From Ophioderma brevispina (taxonomy: Eukaryota > Echinodermata > Ophiuroidea > Amphilepidida > Ophiodermatidae): a stretch of DNA of 64,000 nt. Below, piece after piece: positions 25,965-37,459 of this stretch (within the stretch, counting starts at the first letter, position 1; each line of letters opens with the position of its first letter). The stretch is taken from positions 186,001 to 250,000 of the forward strand of contig JAMKCH010035279.1 of the NCBI GenBank assembly GCA_023653785.1. Reading direction: 5' to 3'. The notes beneath the pieces are model-generated. The model was given only the letters and a program-made list of their open reading frames with translations. It was not told the origin of the DNA and did no database searches. The translations under genes and the position numbers were made by a program.

Positions 25965-28440
25965 CTTTGATGATGTTACGATGTCTCGTGGACGTCAAGG
26001 TCAGAAAATTTTTTTAAACACAAACAAATGAGTCTTGTGCACGAATGATATGAATTTTATATAATTACTAATACTGCTTTATTGTGATTTTGTAAATTGA
26101 TTGGTTCAAGAATCTGGAATGTCCAAAACACAATTACAATTCAATAATGATACACTCAATGTTAAGATTTTACAATCTTAAAAGTCCATTCAGATGTGAC
26201 GACTTATGTGCAGAATTAAAAGAAGCGTTGCAGTTCAGTATGTCCTCACAGTGTAGACTCCAAATGACAGCATGCAGCCTATATCCCTAACGTCCCTAGA
26301 GGAAAATCTGTCAATCACCGCAAAAAAAAAAAAAAGACGTAGCGCTACTTTCTTGTTAGATCCCTAAAACAAGGTAGGGTCCGCTCCGTGATTTTTTTCA
26401 ATCGTGCATTCAAATGCAGTTAAGGGACGTTAGGGACAGGGGAGGGAGGCCAAGAAATTCCAATTTCAGACGTCGCCATTGGTTTAACACGTAAAAGCGG
26501 AATCTTGACGAAAAATTCTGAATTTTTTATATGTTGTCAAGGAATATTTTTTTATTCCAAAACTGTTGGAGTTAAAGAATCAACTCCACTGGAACGGTTA
26601 TTTCTGATTTGTTTGTATTAATAACGAACAAGGACGAGGTCGTATGTAGGTCATGGGAACACCCATGACCGACCCACATCAAATCACCCAAATTGGTTTG
26701 TGGTTTGCACTCCGTATTGCTGTACTTTCTTTTGACATTTTTGTGAATTGATATAATGAATGAGGCTTGGTCGCCACCGCCTGGTTAGGGATAAATATTC
26801 CATAATATGAATCCATGGGAATCTTCTTCAGAAGTTCCTTTTTTTCAGAGCAGTCCTGAAGATAACTTTGTCCAGCAGTTCAAGACAATGGGGTTGTCCC
26901 TTGACGACTGTGACCAGATGTCACCTTACCAAATATCCCATGACAAACTATGTAGGTTCACCCAGATACTAGACGCAAAATGGAAAAGTACTCCAGACAT
27001 AGCGTTGATTTTAAACTATTCAAAATAAACTCAATTTATTCCACTGAGCGTTCTCAGGATATTCAAAATTCTAATTCCATTCTACATTCACTTCAACTCG
27101 TTAGATATTACAAATTGTTGCTTTAATTGGAACCATGTTCCAGAAACAATTTTAAAATCCATTCTATTTTACCCAAATGTTATGCCAAAACATTTATATC
27201 AGGGAGAAGAAATTCTGTTTCCAATGGAGATATGCACGGACCTTACGGAATAGTTATATTTCGATTTGTTTTAACCCAACTTCTTGCCGCAAATTAATTC
27301 AGGACTTTCACAATTATAACTCAATTTCCCCGAGCAAACTTAACCAATATTACTTTAAATTAACAATACAAAATAATTCTATACTCACAGATTCAGAATA
27401 CAGTTTAAGCCTCTTGACACCAACACCCAGTCCCACAAACTCTGGCCGTAAGACACCCGTCCAGGCAGGGATGATTGTATTCCCGCACCATGGTCAAAGG
27501 ATAGGTAGACGGAGTAGTAACCAGCTTGCTATTTGCTATTGCCAATCACCAGGGAAAAATACTGCACATACCCAGGTTGTAGTTTATTTTCCTACAACAC
27601 GAACAGTCTTATATTTCCACGTTGGCTAAAATATATAGCTTGCTGGGGCCTAATTTTACATTTTGAGACCGCTAAACCAAAAGGACCTGCGAGGCAGAAA
27701 TTGTATTCTCGAATGACCAAAACTCGCCTATCTCGCGTTGAAAAAACCAACACAAACATGCCTTTAAATAAAAGAATTACGCCAATCCAAAGCTGCTAAA
27801 CATTCTTATTATGTTTGCAAATGTTGGTATGCCAAATTGACCTATTGTAGTGCAAACGTTGACATCTAAAGCCTGTCAATACCCATTATACGCGCAAATG
27901 TCGGCATAACAAACTGACCGTCTGGGCAACTACAATATGCACAGATGTTAACATGCCAAAATGCCATATACACAAAAGACGGCGGCGCTTAAATGTAGTC
28001 CGATTAACACGGCCGTCGCATGCCAAAATGTCTATGATATACCTGGTTCCACAAATGTTTACAAAATGTATATATATATAAATCAATTCTAATGTAACAA
28101 CGACACTAATATTCCGCGGTACAATAATCGAAGTATTAGCACCTTAAGTCCATCTGTTGCAAATGTCCACTTTTAGGACCACAACCTGGAATCCCTTTTT
28201 TGATTCCAAAAGCTGAAGCTCTTTTGGCTTGGAAGACGACAGCAGACAAATGGGTTGCACATGCAACTCATGTGGTAGCTAACAATTGATCCTGATACTA
28301 TGTACTGCACTAATCTATTTAGATTTTTCTCTTATATCTTATAATAACTATAACAACGTCATCATGCATAAACATATCCTAACACTGCCTAATTGGATCT
28401 CACATAAATGACATCATCTGTATTGCATCAACTTACCTTT
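25965..28440 (+). repeat. Dispersed repeat C, copy interrupted by two insertions
   Basis: Same landmarks as 3870-4680, but stretched from ~0.8 to ~2.5 kb. The first extra block is the TA-flanked element at 26284-26791. The second is about 26925-28148, with no defined ends; it includes degenerate short repeats around 27800-28050 ('aaatgt.ggcat' type words). Open frames at 26807-27028 and 27177-27629 fall across junctions of repeat and insertion and are not conserved in the other copy, so I do not call them genes. Confidence 0.65.
26284..26791. mobile_element. DNA transposon family B (TA target), 508 bp
   Basis: Begins 'TCCCTAACGTCCCTAG' and ends 'GGTTAGGGA', flanked by TA on each side (26282-26283, 26792-26793). 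It sits exactly where repeat C copy 2 loses its alignment with copy 1. An internal end-like motif, 'AAGGGACGTTAGGGA', at about 26421 suggests a composite or a shorter core. The left ~150 bp recurs inverted at 40878-41033. No transposase frame is present. Confidence 0.6.
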
Positions 28441-28516
28441 TGGGAAACTACCTATTTAACAACCTTGCGCAATAACTTGGAAAATACCAAGCTATTTATA
28501 GTACTTAATCTTCAAA

Positions 28517-28690
28517 CCGGTGTGAAAGCAGATATAGTCCGGCAGGAGCCGTAGGCCGGGGCTCCATAGACGATAACGGAATAAAGCGTGAAACTAATGT
28601 TGTGTGAAGAGTCAACTGAATCGATTGCCCTATTGTTCACCATTGTTCCCGGACTATGAGTACGCCGGACGATAATTACTTCTACACCGG
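28517..28690 (+). mobile_element. MITE family A, copy 2 (complete)
   Basis: Complete ~174-bp copy from 'CCGGTGTGAAAGC' to 'CTTCTACACCGG'. It preserves the uninterrupted junction 'cggaataaagcgtg' and is the reference for recognising the nested insertion in copy 1. No convincing target duplication. Confidence 0.85.
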
Positions 28691-29600
28691 CATTGAACAA
28701 AAAAATCGCTTTCTCATAGAAGAAAGCTTGCCAGCCAGTGTCTGCCAAATGAGACAAATAATAGATTAAAAAGGAAACAGCAACACTAAATAATATTCCA
28801 CGCGGTGCTCGACAGAATTTCCAGATTCAGAGATAGAATTCAAAGGAATAACATTGAAGGTGTCAATGAGCGTCATTGTTTGCAAGGTTGATAAAATGAG
28901 GTGTACAACTACATCTCACATTATAAAGTTCAAATGAAATAAAATGACATAAATTCGTAATCATTATAGCAGATAAAACTGTAGGGTTCAAAGCACGCGC
29001 TTGTACAAGCTACATTCTGCAAAATAGAATTAAAAATAACCGCAAGTAAGTGTAACGGTTGCTTTCCTGGGAAGGTAAACTGCGCCTGGTCATAGACACT
29101 TAAGCAGCAGCGCCATCAGCTTAGAGCACCATACGCGTAAAATGGAGGCTTCACTTTTGGCGAGGGGTTTACTCTCAAACTATTGGCTCCCTACTATTGG
29201 ATTTTATTCTGAATAAGTTACGCAAATTCGACTTTGTAGAAGAATTCTACAAAATTCGTTTCATGAATCTGACATTGTCAACTATTGAATAGATAAAAAA
29301 CATGAGGCAAGAAGATTAAATAAAGCCGCCACATGCCCTTAAGATAAAGTAAATGTTTAGGGCGATTCACCGCTTGCTCCCAAGGCCGATGGGAAATCAT
29401 TTAGACAGTCTCACCTTTTTATCATTGAAACCTGATTGGAATGAGTGTATACAAATCGCAATACCTGCACGTTGAAATTGACAAAATATCTGAACTTATG
29501 GTAACATAATATATGCAGTATATCCAGTCATTTTTGCAATGATAACAAAGCACATAGCTTTTTGCTACTGTTGATGTTTGTATATAGCTACTCCCGATGC
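28691..29600. other. Unannotated stretch
   Basis: No gene, RNA or repeat recognised between MITE A copy 2 and the trinucleotide microsatellite. Confidence 0.4.
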
Positions 29601-29602
29601 TG

Positions 29603-29640
<38 letters not shown>

Positions 29641-29763
29641 GCTACTGCTACTACTACTACTACTACTTCTACTACTACGACTACTGCTACTGCTACTGCT
29701 ACTACTACTACTACTATCACCACTACTACTACCGCGACTACTACTATTACCATGACTACTACC
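29601..29763 (+). repeat. CTA/TAC trinucleotide microsatellite
   Basis: Imperfect (CTA)n run of about 160 bp with interruptions such as 'gctact', 'ttctact' and 'cgactact'. All forward frames give homopolymeric tyrosine, threonine or leucine and the reverse frames serine, valine or alanine runs. These frames are microsatellite translations and not proteins. Confidence 0.97.
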
Positions 29764-29788
29764 AGTGCGGACGATAGCGTACTTATAC

Positions 29789-30347
29789 GTATACGTACAA
29801 GTACGTACATACGTCACCAAATTATACAGAAATACACAATAATTTTTAAAAATCCTCTCGGGATTCTCAGTTTTTGAGATGAGAAAGGATAACAAAAAAT
29901 CAGAACTGATGCCAAACGCCATTATAAACAAATTTTATGTGTCGAAATTTTGATTTCATGTGTCGAAATTTAATTATTAAAAAAAATGTCACTATGACGT
30001 CATATAAATTTTCTTAATTAATTAATATCTTTTATTTGAAAAAAGATATCAAAAATCCGCACATACATTTTGTTGATAAGCTTTACAACTCTATGTTGTG
30101 TAGATTACAACTTCAGAACTGTCAAAATAAACTGACGGAATAAAGCGTGAAACTAATGTTGCGTGAAGAGTCAACTGAATCGATTGCCCTATTGTTCACC
30201 ATTGTTCCCGAACTCTGAGTACGCCGGACAATAATTGACGTCTCCAAGAACAAACCGGGTGAAAAATGTTAAAACCTAATGTATTTCTTTAAAAAGTTGC
30301 ATTGCATTGTGGGAAATTATGACGTATGTACGTACTTGTACGTATAC
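29789..30347. repeat. Inverted-repeat element with 27-bp perfect ends, holding a MITE A fragment
   Basis: 29789-29815 and 30321-30347 are exact reverse complements (27 bp, including 'gtacgtacatacgtc'). The ~505-bp interior contains the truncated MITE A copy (30131-30240). The left arm lies 25 bp from the CTA microsatellite. The arms are partly self-palindromic because of repeated TACGTA. Probably a non-autonomous DNA element, but ends and target duplication are unclear. Confidence 0.7.
30131..30240 (+). mobile_element. MITE family A, copy 3 (left-truncated)
   Basis: Retains the core from 'gacggaataaagcgtg' to 'gccggacaataattgacg' and lacks the left ~65 bp and the last few bases of the right end. 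Lies inside the 29789-30347 inverted repeat. Confidence 0.8.
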
Positions 30348-30369
30348 ATAGGTACTTGTACGTTTTCTT

Positions 30370-31216
30370 CTGGACTGACTACTTTACCACGACACGACTA
30401 CTATTACAACATGTATATTTGTTGTAGCATTAACCACTAATTTCCTAAGTGCTAGTTATATGGCTCAAAATAAGTGTGTGTTTTGTCATACTTTTCTGAA
30501 CGAGAATTGACCTTTGAATAAAATTGTCCCATGGAATAATTTTGGCAACAGGCGTACATTGAAAGAGATTAGAAGAAAAAGTTACATTTAGTTAAAGAAA
30601 AAGTTTTGCCTTAAAAAGGCAGTTCTGTCCTTTTGCTACACAACTAACAGTCCCAGATGTCATGTTCTCCCCTCAACACATTGCAGCATTCTTTATAGCT
30701 TATTTTCGGGATCGACTGAAGAACAACACCATTCGTTTGGATACCTCTCCCAATTTTGACCGTGCAAAAAATCTTTACTTTGCGTTTTAATATTTATCCT
30801 AAATTATCTACCTAAACCGTTGGAGTTGAAAAATCCATCCTTTCGTTGATACATAGCTGTACTTTTAGGAGGTTTAGAACCTTATCCTTTCTGTAATTTT
30901 ATATGATATATTTTGGTATATTTTACGTCTTAACATGTCAGGTCCTCTACCATACCACACCTGAACAATAAAGCTCATCATGCAAGGAAACTCACTCGTG
31001 AAAAATGCTACCAAGTAAATACAAACAAACCTAATCTTTGGCCAGAGTTTAAAAGGGCTATTTTCTTGATTTTGGATAATTAGCTTCAAGGCCATGAGAC
31101 ACATCCGCTAATATTTCAAGTGCGATGTTCACGTAAGTCGGGACGTAAGTGTAATTATCGCGCTCTTAATTGTTCGCAGTGAGTGTGGCAATCAGATTTT
31201 ATAGGTTAGGAGTAAA
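30370..31216. other. Unannotated stretch
   Basis: No recognisable gene, RNA gene or repeat structure. Confidence 0.4.
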
Positions 31217-31219
31217 TGA

Positions 31220-31515
31220 GTATTAAATAAATAAATGCAAGTATTTATATAGCGCTTTACACAACGTCTAAAAGCGCTTTTACATTTATTCCGCCGTTAC
31301 TAGGATATGTCACATTTTCACATATTGAAAATTCGGCAGCCAATTATAACGGCGCACAGTATGACTACCCCTAACAGCTCCCCATTTACACCTGGGTAAA
31401 GTGAGACAAGCGATATAAAGTGTCTTGCCCAGGGACACAACACGTTGGCCACGGCGGGGCTCACAACCTAATTATCATGAGTCCTGCGCTTTATCCACTG
31501 GACCACACGTGCTCT
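31220..31515 (-). repeat. tRNA-derived SINE, tRNA-Met(CAU)-like head
   Basis: On the minus strand the element starts with a tRNA-like region: 'GTCCAGTGGATAAAGCGCAG' containing the A box, 'GACTCATGATAATTAGG' with an anticodon loop CTCATGA (CAU), and 'GTTGTGAGCCCC', a decayed B box. The body contains 'gtgtcttgcccagggacac' (complement) and the 3' end reads 'AGCGCTATATAAATAC' followed by a TTTA-type tail at about 31220-31235. The AGCGCTATATAAAT tail resembles the 3' tails of CR1/L2-type LINEs, which could have mobilised it. Length is about 295 bp. Confidence 0.8.
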
Positions 31516-31532
31516 CTTAATAGTAGTAGTAT

Positions 31533-31696
31533 ACAAATACTACATGGTTAGAGGCAAACAGGGCACACTATTTTCCCGAGGTACTGGATACGGGCCTATC
31601 ACCCCGAACCCGAAGGGTAAGGGGTGATAGGCCCGTAGCCAGTACCAAGCGAAAATTGTGTGCCCTATTTCCCGATATAAACCATGTAGTATTTGT
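31533..31696. mobile_element. Hairpin MITE, ~74-bp arms
   Basis: The block folds into one long hairpin. Left arm (about 31533-31606) and right arm (about 31622-31696) share 'acaaatactacatggtt', 'agggcacac', 'ggtactgg' and 'acgggcctatcacccc', with a ~15-nt loop. Pairing is nearly perfect near the loop and weaker in the middle. No coding capacity. Adjoins the SINE end at 31515. Confidence 0.85.
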
Positions 31697-31828
31697 TTTA
31701 TTACCCCTCACTGTGACTCTGGGGACGAGGTTGTAGGGGAATAGTCCAATCTATTTCCCTCGGGAAAAAGCACGCGTAATAGGAATCAGCCAATGAAATA
31801 GCGTGGCTTTGTTCATGAATATTCATGA

Positions 31829-32605
31829 GGTGCCTTGGACCGCACTCTCTCTTGTGAGACCCACATCGAGAAGGCGAAGAGTGGAGTGTGTTCGCGCGAT
31901 GGCATCTTGAACAAACTCGCTGGCACGGGATGGGGTGCTCGCCCGCGTGCCCTGGGGTCGACGGCGCTTGCCCTGTGCTGCTCGTTTGCGGGGCGTGCCT
32001 GCCCTGTGTGGGAGGGATCGGCCCGTGCCGGGAGGCTTGATTCAGCGTTGGATGCCTCCTGCCGGCTTGTCGCGGGATGCCTCCGTCCGGGAGCGTGGCT
32101 GCCGGGTATCTGGTGTGGGGCACCCTGTGTCTGGACGGATGCCTGCTGCCGGCCGCCTTGGATCCGGGGGGGGGGGGGTTTCTTGGGCGGAGTCCGGCCT
32201 CTTGAGGCAGTCTCTGGGGAGGTCAAGAGAGTCGCCTTGTGGAAAGAAAGACTTGTCATCAACCAAGTAACATCTATCGGTATTGAACCTGGTGAGCATC
32301 TCCCACCTGGAGCTGACTCCTCGTGGGCTGAGTGGCGGTGCCTCAACGGATTGGGAACCAGAATTGGCCGATCTAAGGTTTCCTTGCGGAAGTGGGGCTA
32401 TCTGGAAGCAGATCGGGATACTGCCTGTGGTTGTGGAGCAGCACCACAGGCGGTGGAGCATCTCTTGGTCTGCCCACTGCTGGAGCAACAATGCACAAAC
32501 AAGGACCTTGCGGAATTCAGTGAAGCAGCCAGACGTTGTACCCATCTCTGACTGGATCATATTTGAGAACCACAGTGATTGGACACGATAAGAAGAATGA
32601 GGTGT
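31829..32605 (+). pseudogene. LINE reverse-transcriptase C-terminal domain, 5'-truncated
   Basis: The first frame (31835-32551, 238 codons) carries 'MDRTLS', 'GILNKLAGTGWGARPRAL', 'LDASCRLVAG' and later 'IGIEPGEHLPPGADSSWAEW', 'KVSLRKWGYLEADRDTACGC' and the cysteine-rich 'CGCGAAPQAVEHLLVCPL' (about 32424-32481). The last motif is typical of the C-terminal zinc-knuckle region of LINE ORF2 proteins. A +1 shift occurs after about 32270, and a G-run at 32166-32178 is a likely slippage site. Endonuclease and catalytic RT palm are missing. GC content is much higher than the surroundings. The 3' tail ends in 'gaggtgtaataata'. Confidence 0.85.
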
Positions 32606-32619
32606 AATAATAGTATCTA

Positions 32620-33500
32620 TCGTCAAAGATAAGCACTACACAGTATACAATGGATGAGAATCAAATCTTGATATGATATAGCTATATTGCTATAGGTGGC
32701 ATCGTAACAGTATATTTATCTATATAAGCTATCTAGTATAGCTTGCAGTGCTGGATGCCAAACGGCATAAGCATATTCTAAAATGGTTGGGACATAAAAT
32801 GGGCGTCATGTCTTCAACCCGAGCAGCATATTTGCTTTGTTTTGCATAGAGCATATAACATGAATAAAGCGTGTAGTAGTTTCATGTGATGACTAACATG
32901 ATGTTTCTCGCCACTAAGATGGGAACGAACTGAACAGGGTATTTTTTTTAAATAGAAAAAAAATGTACGTAGCAGTCATAGGAAAAATGACTACAGGGAA
33001 ATTTAGTTAATGGGACATTCTGTATTTTCTTGACCTCAAAATTGTTTTCAAAATAAGTAAAATCGATTGAAGTGTGGTGTCATTTTAGTACGTTTACCTA
33101 TTTTTGCTCGCTGGACTCCCTTAAATAAATAAAAAAGTGGTTAGTATGAATTGCTTTCTTTCTGGTAGACTATTTTTCTATTAGTGCCTCTCAATATACT
33201 GTGATCTAATCACCCATTACATTCTTTATTAATAATACTTTTATGTCATGAACACTTTCAGTAGTTTCCACCCGAATGATCTCCAATCGTACCCTGAAGT
33301 TACCAATTGTCGGTCAAAACCTATATATCTCTAAGTACGATACACTTGTTACAATTACCCAAATTAATGTTTTAGAGTTGCTCAGGCTAATACATATGAA
33401 AGTTAAGCTCTCTCGTGGACATTGTTACCTGAGCTATTTTGGCCTTTTTTAAAATTGATAAATTTTAAATTCCGGATTAACTGATTTATTGATCTAATTG
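32620..33500. other. Unannotated stretch
   Basis: AT-rich DNA between two LINE copies, with no recognisable features. Confidence 0.4.
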
Positions 33501-34290
33501 TTGGAGTTTCGTCATTATAATTCTCTTGAAGCTGATCGTTTCTCAGCTAAAACAACTGCTAAAGAGAGGAAGTGTCGGAGAGGATCTCCCAGGAGCAGAT
33601 ACAAATCTGGCACACCTGCACACTTTAATTGAATCCACCGATATGACCCATAATAGTAAGAAAGCATGGTCCACGATCCGAAAAATTCCAGCGGGTTCCA
33701 ACAGAACCTCCACAGCAGCCAAATGTTACACCAATCAAGTCGTCCACCGACTGCTTTTAAATGGCGAAAGCAGCAAGAAGTCTATAAGAAGATCTAATCT
33801 AGACAGGGTATGGTTTCACTCGCCCCTTGGAAATGGACGAACTGGAATGCGATATTGCTAAACAAGGAGAAGTAGCTTGACAACATCTCAACTGTTCAGC
33901 TGAAACATCTTGGCCCAGTAGGAGAGGCTTCTTGAGCTCTACAATTACTGCCTTATTTCCCACAGGCTCCAAAAGATCTGGAGGAAATCACATGTTATGG
34001 CACTGCTAAAGCCTGGTAACGACCCATCTAACCCCAAATGCTTTCGACTGCACAAGTCTATCCAAGTCATAGGTGTGTGCTTTCCATCTACGCAATCGTG
34101 AAGCCAAACTTGAGCTTATGTAACCTGATCTGGAACTTCCCTGGAGCACTGCAATAACCATTTCTACCTAGGAGTCACCTTGGACCGCACTTTTTCTCTT
34201 ATAAGATCCACATTAAGAAGACGAATAGTAAAGTGTTCATGCAATAACATCTTGAACAAACTAACTGGCACAAAATGGGGTGCTCGCCCA

Positions 34291-34642
34291 CACTGTTAAA
34301 AAAATGTCCGTAAATTTACGGAAATCTCTGGCAGCAGTATTCCCAGACATTTTTAGGGTAAATTTACAGAAATTTGACGGAACTTTGACAGTAATTTTAC
34401 AGAAATTTGTCTCATATTACCGAAAAAATGTGTTTTTTAACAGAATTTTTCCGTAATTTAAAATTACGGAACCAAAAAAAAAAAAAAAAAAAAAAAATCC
34501 GGAAATATTGCTGCCAGAAATATTTGAAATATTTCCGTAAATTAACATTTTTTATGTTTTTTGTTTTTTATTTTTTATTGTTCTCCAAAACAGAAATTTA
34601 CGGAAAATCTGTTTTCTTAATTTACGGAAATTTTTAACAGTG
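34291..34642. mobile_element. Palindromic CACTG-ended MITE (EnSpm/CACTA-like), 352 bp
   Basis: Begins 'CACTGTTAAAAAAATG', continues 'TCCGTAAATTTACGGAAAT', and ends with the inverted counterpart 'ATTTACGGAAATTTTTAAC' plus 'AGTG'. It interrupts the LINE word 'GGTGCTCGCCCACA|TCCCTACG'. The duplicated bases are CA (2 bp, alignment-ambiguous up to CAC). CACTG termini with a 2-3 bp duplication fit animal EnSpm/CACTA elements. The interior is nearly all variants of 'cCGTAAATTTACGG' with a poly-A run. No transposase. Confidence 0.8.
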
Positions 34643-34676
34643 CACATCCCTACGATCGACGGCACTGGCACAACTA

Positions 34677-35763
34677 CAGACTGTCCCAAAAAACCCTATA
34701 CAATCAAAGATTAATTTTTTTGGCCAAAAATTAAGTTCATCTCAACTGGAGTTCTACTGATTCTTTTTTAGGAGTGTCCCAGCTTTCATGAGATTTTTAG
34801 TTGGTGTAATTTGGGGGTCTGGTTCAGGAGTTATGGCTAATTATCTGAGACAGTTGAAAAAACCTGTTGGGCCAGTTTCGGCTATTCTGATATCAACAAA
34901 GTTGCCATTGAAAATCACCTTCAAGACATTCTTTATTGAAAATTAAAATAAAAAGTAGGTATAAAGTGCTGCTTCTTGTGATATAACATATTTTATAACT
35001 TTCTAACTTTCTAATATCGCAATTGCTAATAAATACATGTAGCATTGGGAAATTCAATTCCAAACAGTCTTGTTGTCTCAGCTTTACTCCAGGTTTCAGC
35101 AGAAGGTAGAACCATAAAAACACCCTTGTTGAAAGTAAACTCAGACCTTTGAACACAACCATCCTTTCCTTTATTGCTCTTTGTTGAACACTGCTTTCTT
35201 CATCATATTCCTCCCTGGCATCTTGGAGGCAGTGGGGAATAGGGGAAGGGTAAATTGTCCCTCCACATTAGAGCGTTGTCCACACATTTGTCCCTCAACA
35301 GACTTGTAGACTGTTACATTAGTTTCAGCAGTCAAATTCCTCAAAGTTCCATGAATTTCATGATTATTATCCCCCTGAGAGTGAGTCCCTCATTTCACCC
35401 ACAACATAATAATTTCTGGTGCTTTCACTAAAAAATAATATATTGATTAGTTCAATGTATGATAATACATTCACTCTGATCTGTACAATATTCTTTTGTT
35501 TGAAAAGGATTTAATCCCACAATGATGCTACACGCCTTATACATTTAGTTTCATGAACCTTCAGGTGAAACTGGCCCAAGTGGTATTTTATCCTTTGTGT
35601 TCAACAATATCTCCGCTTAGGGTCCATCAAATTGGATGGAATAAAAGTGAGGATTTAGCTTAGGATCTTGTCTAACAAAAAGTCAAAATATCTGGCAAAA
35701 ATGCACAGTTTATATTTTTTATAATTTTTAGTTTGATTGTATAGTTTTTATTGGGACAGTCTG
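34677..35763. mobile_element. Tc1/mariner-type non-autonomous element, 1087 bp
   Basis: Ends are inverted: 'CAGACTGTCCCAAAAAAC' at the left and the complement of 'CAGACTGTCCCAATAAAAAC' at the right, followed in both by 'CTATACAATCAAA'. The arms remain related for about 200 bp (for example 'TTGGGCCAGTTT'). A TA dinucleotide lies at 34675-34676 and 35764-35765. CAG termini with a TA duplication fit Tc1/mariner. Frames on both strands (for example 34893-35162 minus) lack DDE/D transposase motifs. It lies 34 bp from the CACTG element, inside the same LINE copy. Confidence 0.85.
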
Positions 35764-36430
35764 TACTCATGTGCAGAGTATGGGAAATATCAACCCATGC
35801 CATGAAGCTTGACCGAGATTTAAATGCCTCCTGCCGGCTCATCACAGGATGTCTTATTCCAACATCAACGGAGAATCTGTATATCCTAGCAGTAATTGCT
35901 CCAACAGACATCCGTCAAAGTGTAGCAAGCATGCAAGAACGTAGCTGTCAAGTATATAATATAAGTCCACTGTCTGGACAGAGACCTGGGCAGAAACCTG
36001 CTATAAACTGCCTTAAATCCAGAGAGAGTTTCGTAAAAAAACTCCAACCCCTTGAAGCAGTCTCTAAGGAGTTTAAGAGAGTCGCCTTTTGGAAAAGAAA
36101 GACTTGGTACCAGTCAAGTAACATCTATTGGTATTGGATCAAATGAGTATCTTTCACTTGGAGCTGATTCCTCATGGGATGAATGGCGATTTCTAAACAG
36201 ATTGCGAACCGGAATTGACCGATCTAAGGTTTTACTGCAAAAATGGGGCTACCTAGAAGCAGACCAGGATACTGTTCGTGGCTGTGCAACAGCATCACAT
36301 ACAACGGAACATCTCTTGGTCTGCCCACTGTTGGAGCAACCACGCACACGCACTTTGCCGAATTCAATGAAGCAGCCAGATGATGTACTCGTGTCGTACT
36401 CGTATATTTGAAAACTGCTATGTTTGGAAT

Positions 36431-37451
36431 CGATAGAAGAAGATTATAATTCTCGTAAAATTGTTGTCAGGAACTTAGTTGCATATTTTTATTTCATCGT
36501 TTTAAAATAACAAAAAAAAAAACAACAAAAAAAAAAACAGTAAAAAAGCTTTAATGAGACCTCGTGTTTGAAAAAAATGTTACTTTATTGCCCATAATTA
36601 TAATGTTAACGATAACTTATAAACAACAGCTTAGTTGCGAATTAGGTATTCGTCTACGTGGTCCTTTAAAATGTGTCCATCATATTTTATCATTCATTAC
36701 AAGTATCATTAACATGTCTCTAGTTACAGGAGTTTTTCCAAGGATCTCAGCTGCTTAAAAGTTTCATTTATTATGACAAAACCAGCAAACACAATAATAA
36801 TATCCACAGCGACACAGCTTTGACAACTAATGTGGATTAATGTTTCTACTAGATACAGCTTGTACAAATTTATGAGTTTTCTTAAGAAGCTAGTTTTACA
36901 TATATTTATATGGAGATTTTGGGCAATAGAGGGCGCTAAAACATGCAAATAATGATAATAATAATTCGAATTCTTCTAAAATAAAAGAGGCAATTTGCTT
37001 AGGGTAAAAATGTGATTTTTATGAATTGCAGCCAATATAATAATGCTTACAGAGGAATGTGCATTTGCCCAGTGTTTTGCAGGGGTGCTAAAGTGTTTTC
37101 TTCTTTCTTAACCGTAAGTTCTAATTTTAAAATGCAATGGTAGACGGTGTACGAATTCACAGAATTGCGTGACTTTTTCTGTAGATATGTGAATACTTTG
37201 ATTTGAATTGGTCTTCTAACGATACATAGAGACGGCGCTTCTTAGTGCAGAGTGCATAATCGAATAATAAAGGCAATAATGATCTTTAGGAAAGAATCAA
37301 TGCACTAAACCAATTTTATTTCACAAATCGTGACAAATATCAAGCTTCATCCAGGAGTCTCTTGCTCAGGCGTACTTCAACGTATCTTGACTTAGATCGT
37401 ACCATTCTTTCGACACAGGGGTACCTTTCCAAAGTGCACAACGCGTTGTAC
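36431..37451. other. Unannotated stretch
   Basis: A-rich run at 36508-36550; otherwise AT-rich sequence with no recognisable gene or repeat. Confidence 0.4.
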
Positions 37452-37459
37452 TCAACTGG

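Larger units (their letters stand above)
33510..36430 (+). pseudogene. LINE ORF2 remnant carrying two nested DNA transposons
   Basis: LINE sequence occupies 33510-34290, 34643-34676 and 35764-36430. It reads, in order, a linker ('KKAWSTIRKI', about 33658), the start of the RT domain ('LLKPGNDPSNPKCFR', about 34003), then after an internal deletion 'LGVTLDRT' (34168), 'NNILNKLTGTKWGARPH' (34243-34293), and after the insertions 'LDRDLNASCRLITGC' (35808), 'LYILAVIAPTDIRQSVASMQ' (35876), 'GADSSWDEW' (36161) and 'EHLLVCPLLEQ' (36308). Stops and frameshifts are frequent. The motif order matches the 31829 and 16199 copies, so all belong to one LINE family. Confidence 0.85.

Noticed and set aside
27177..27629. 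150-codon open frame
   Set aside because: It lies in an insertion within repeat C, has no recognisable domain and no support from the other copy.
29422..29931. 169-codon minus-strand serine-rich open frame and companion Tyr/Thr/Val frames
   Set aside because: They are translations of the (CTA)n microsatellite in different frames.
31440..31515. Functional tRNA-Met gene on the minus strand
   Set aside because: The B box is decayed and the region continues into a SINE body and tail.
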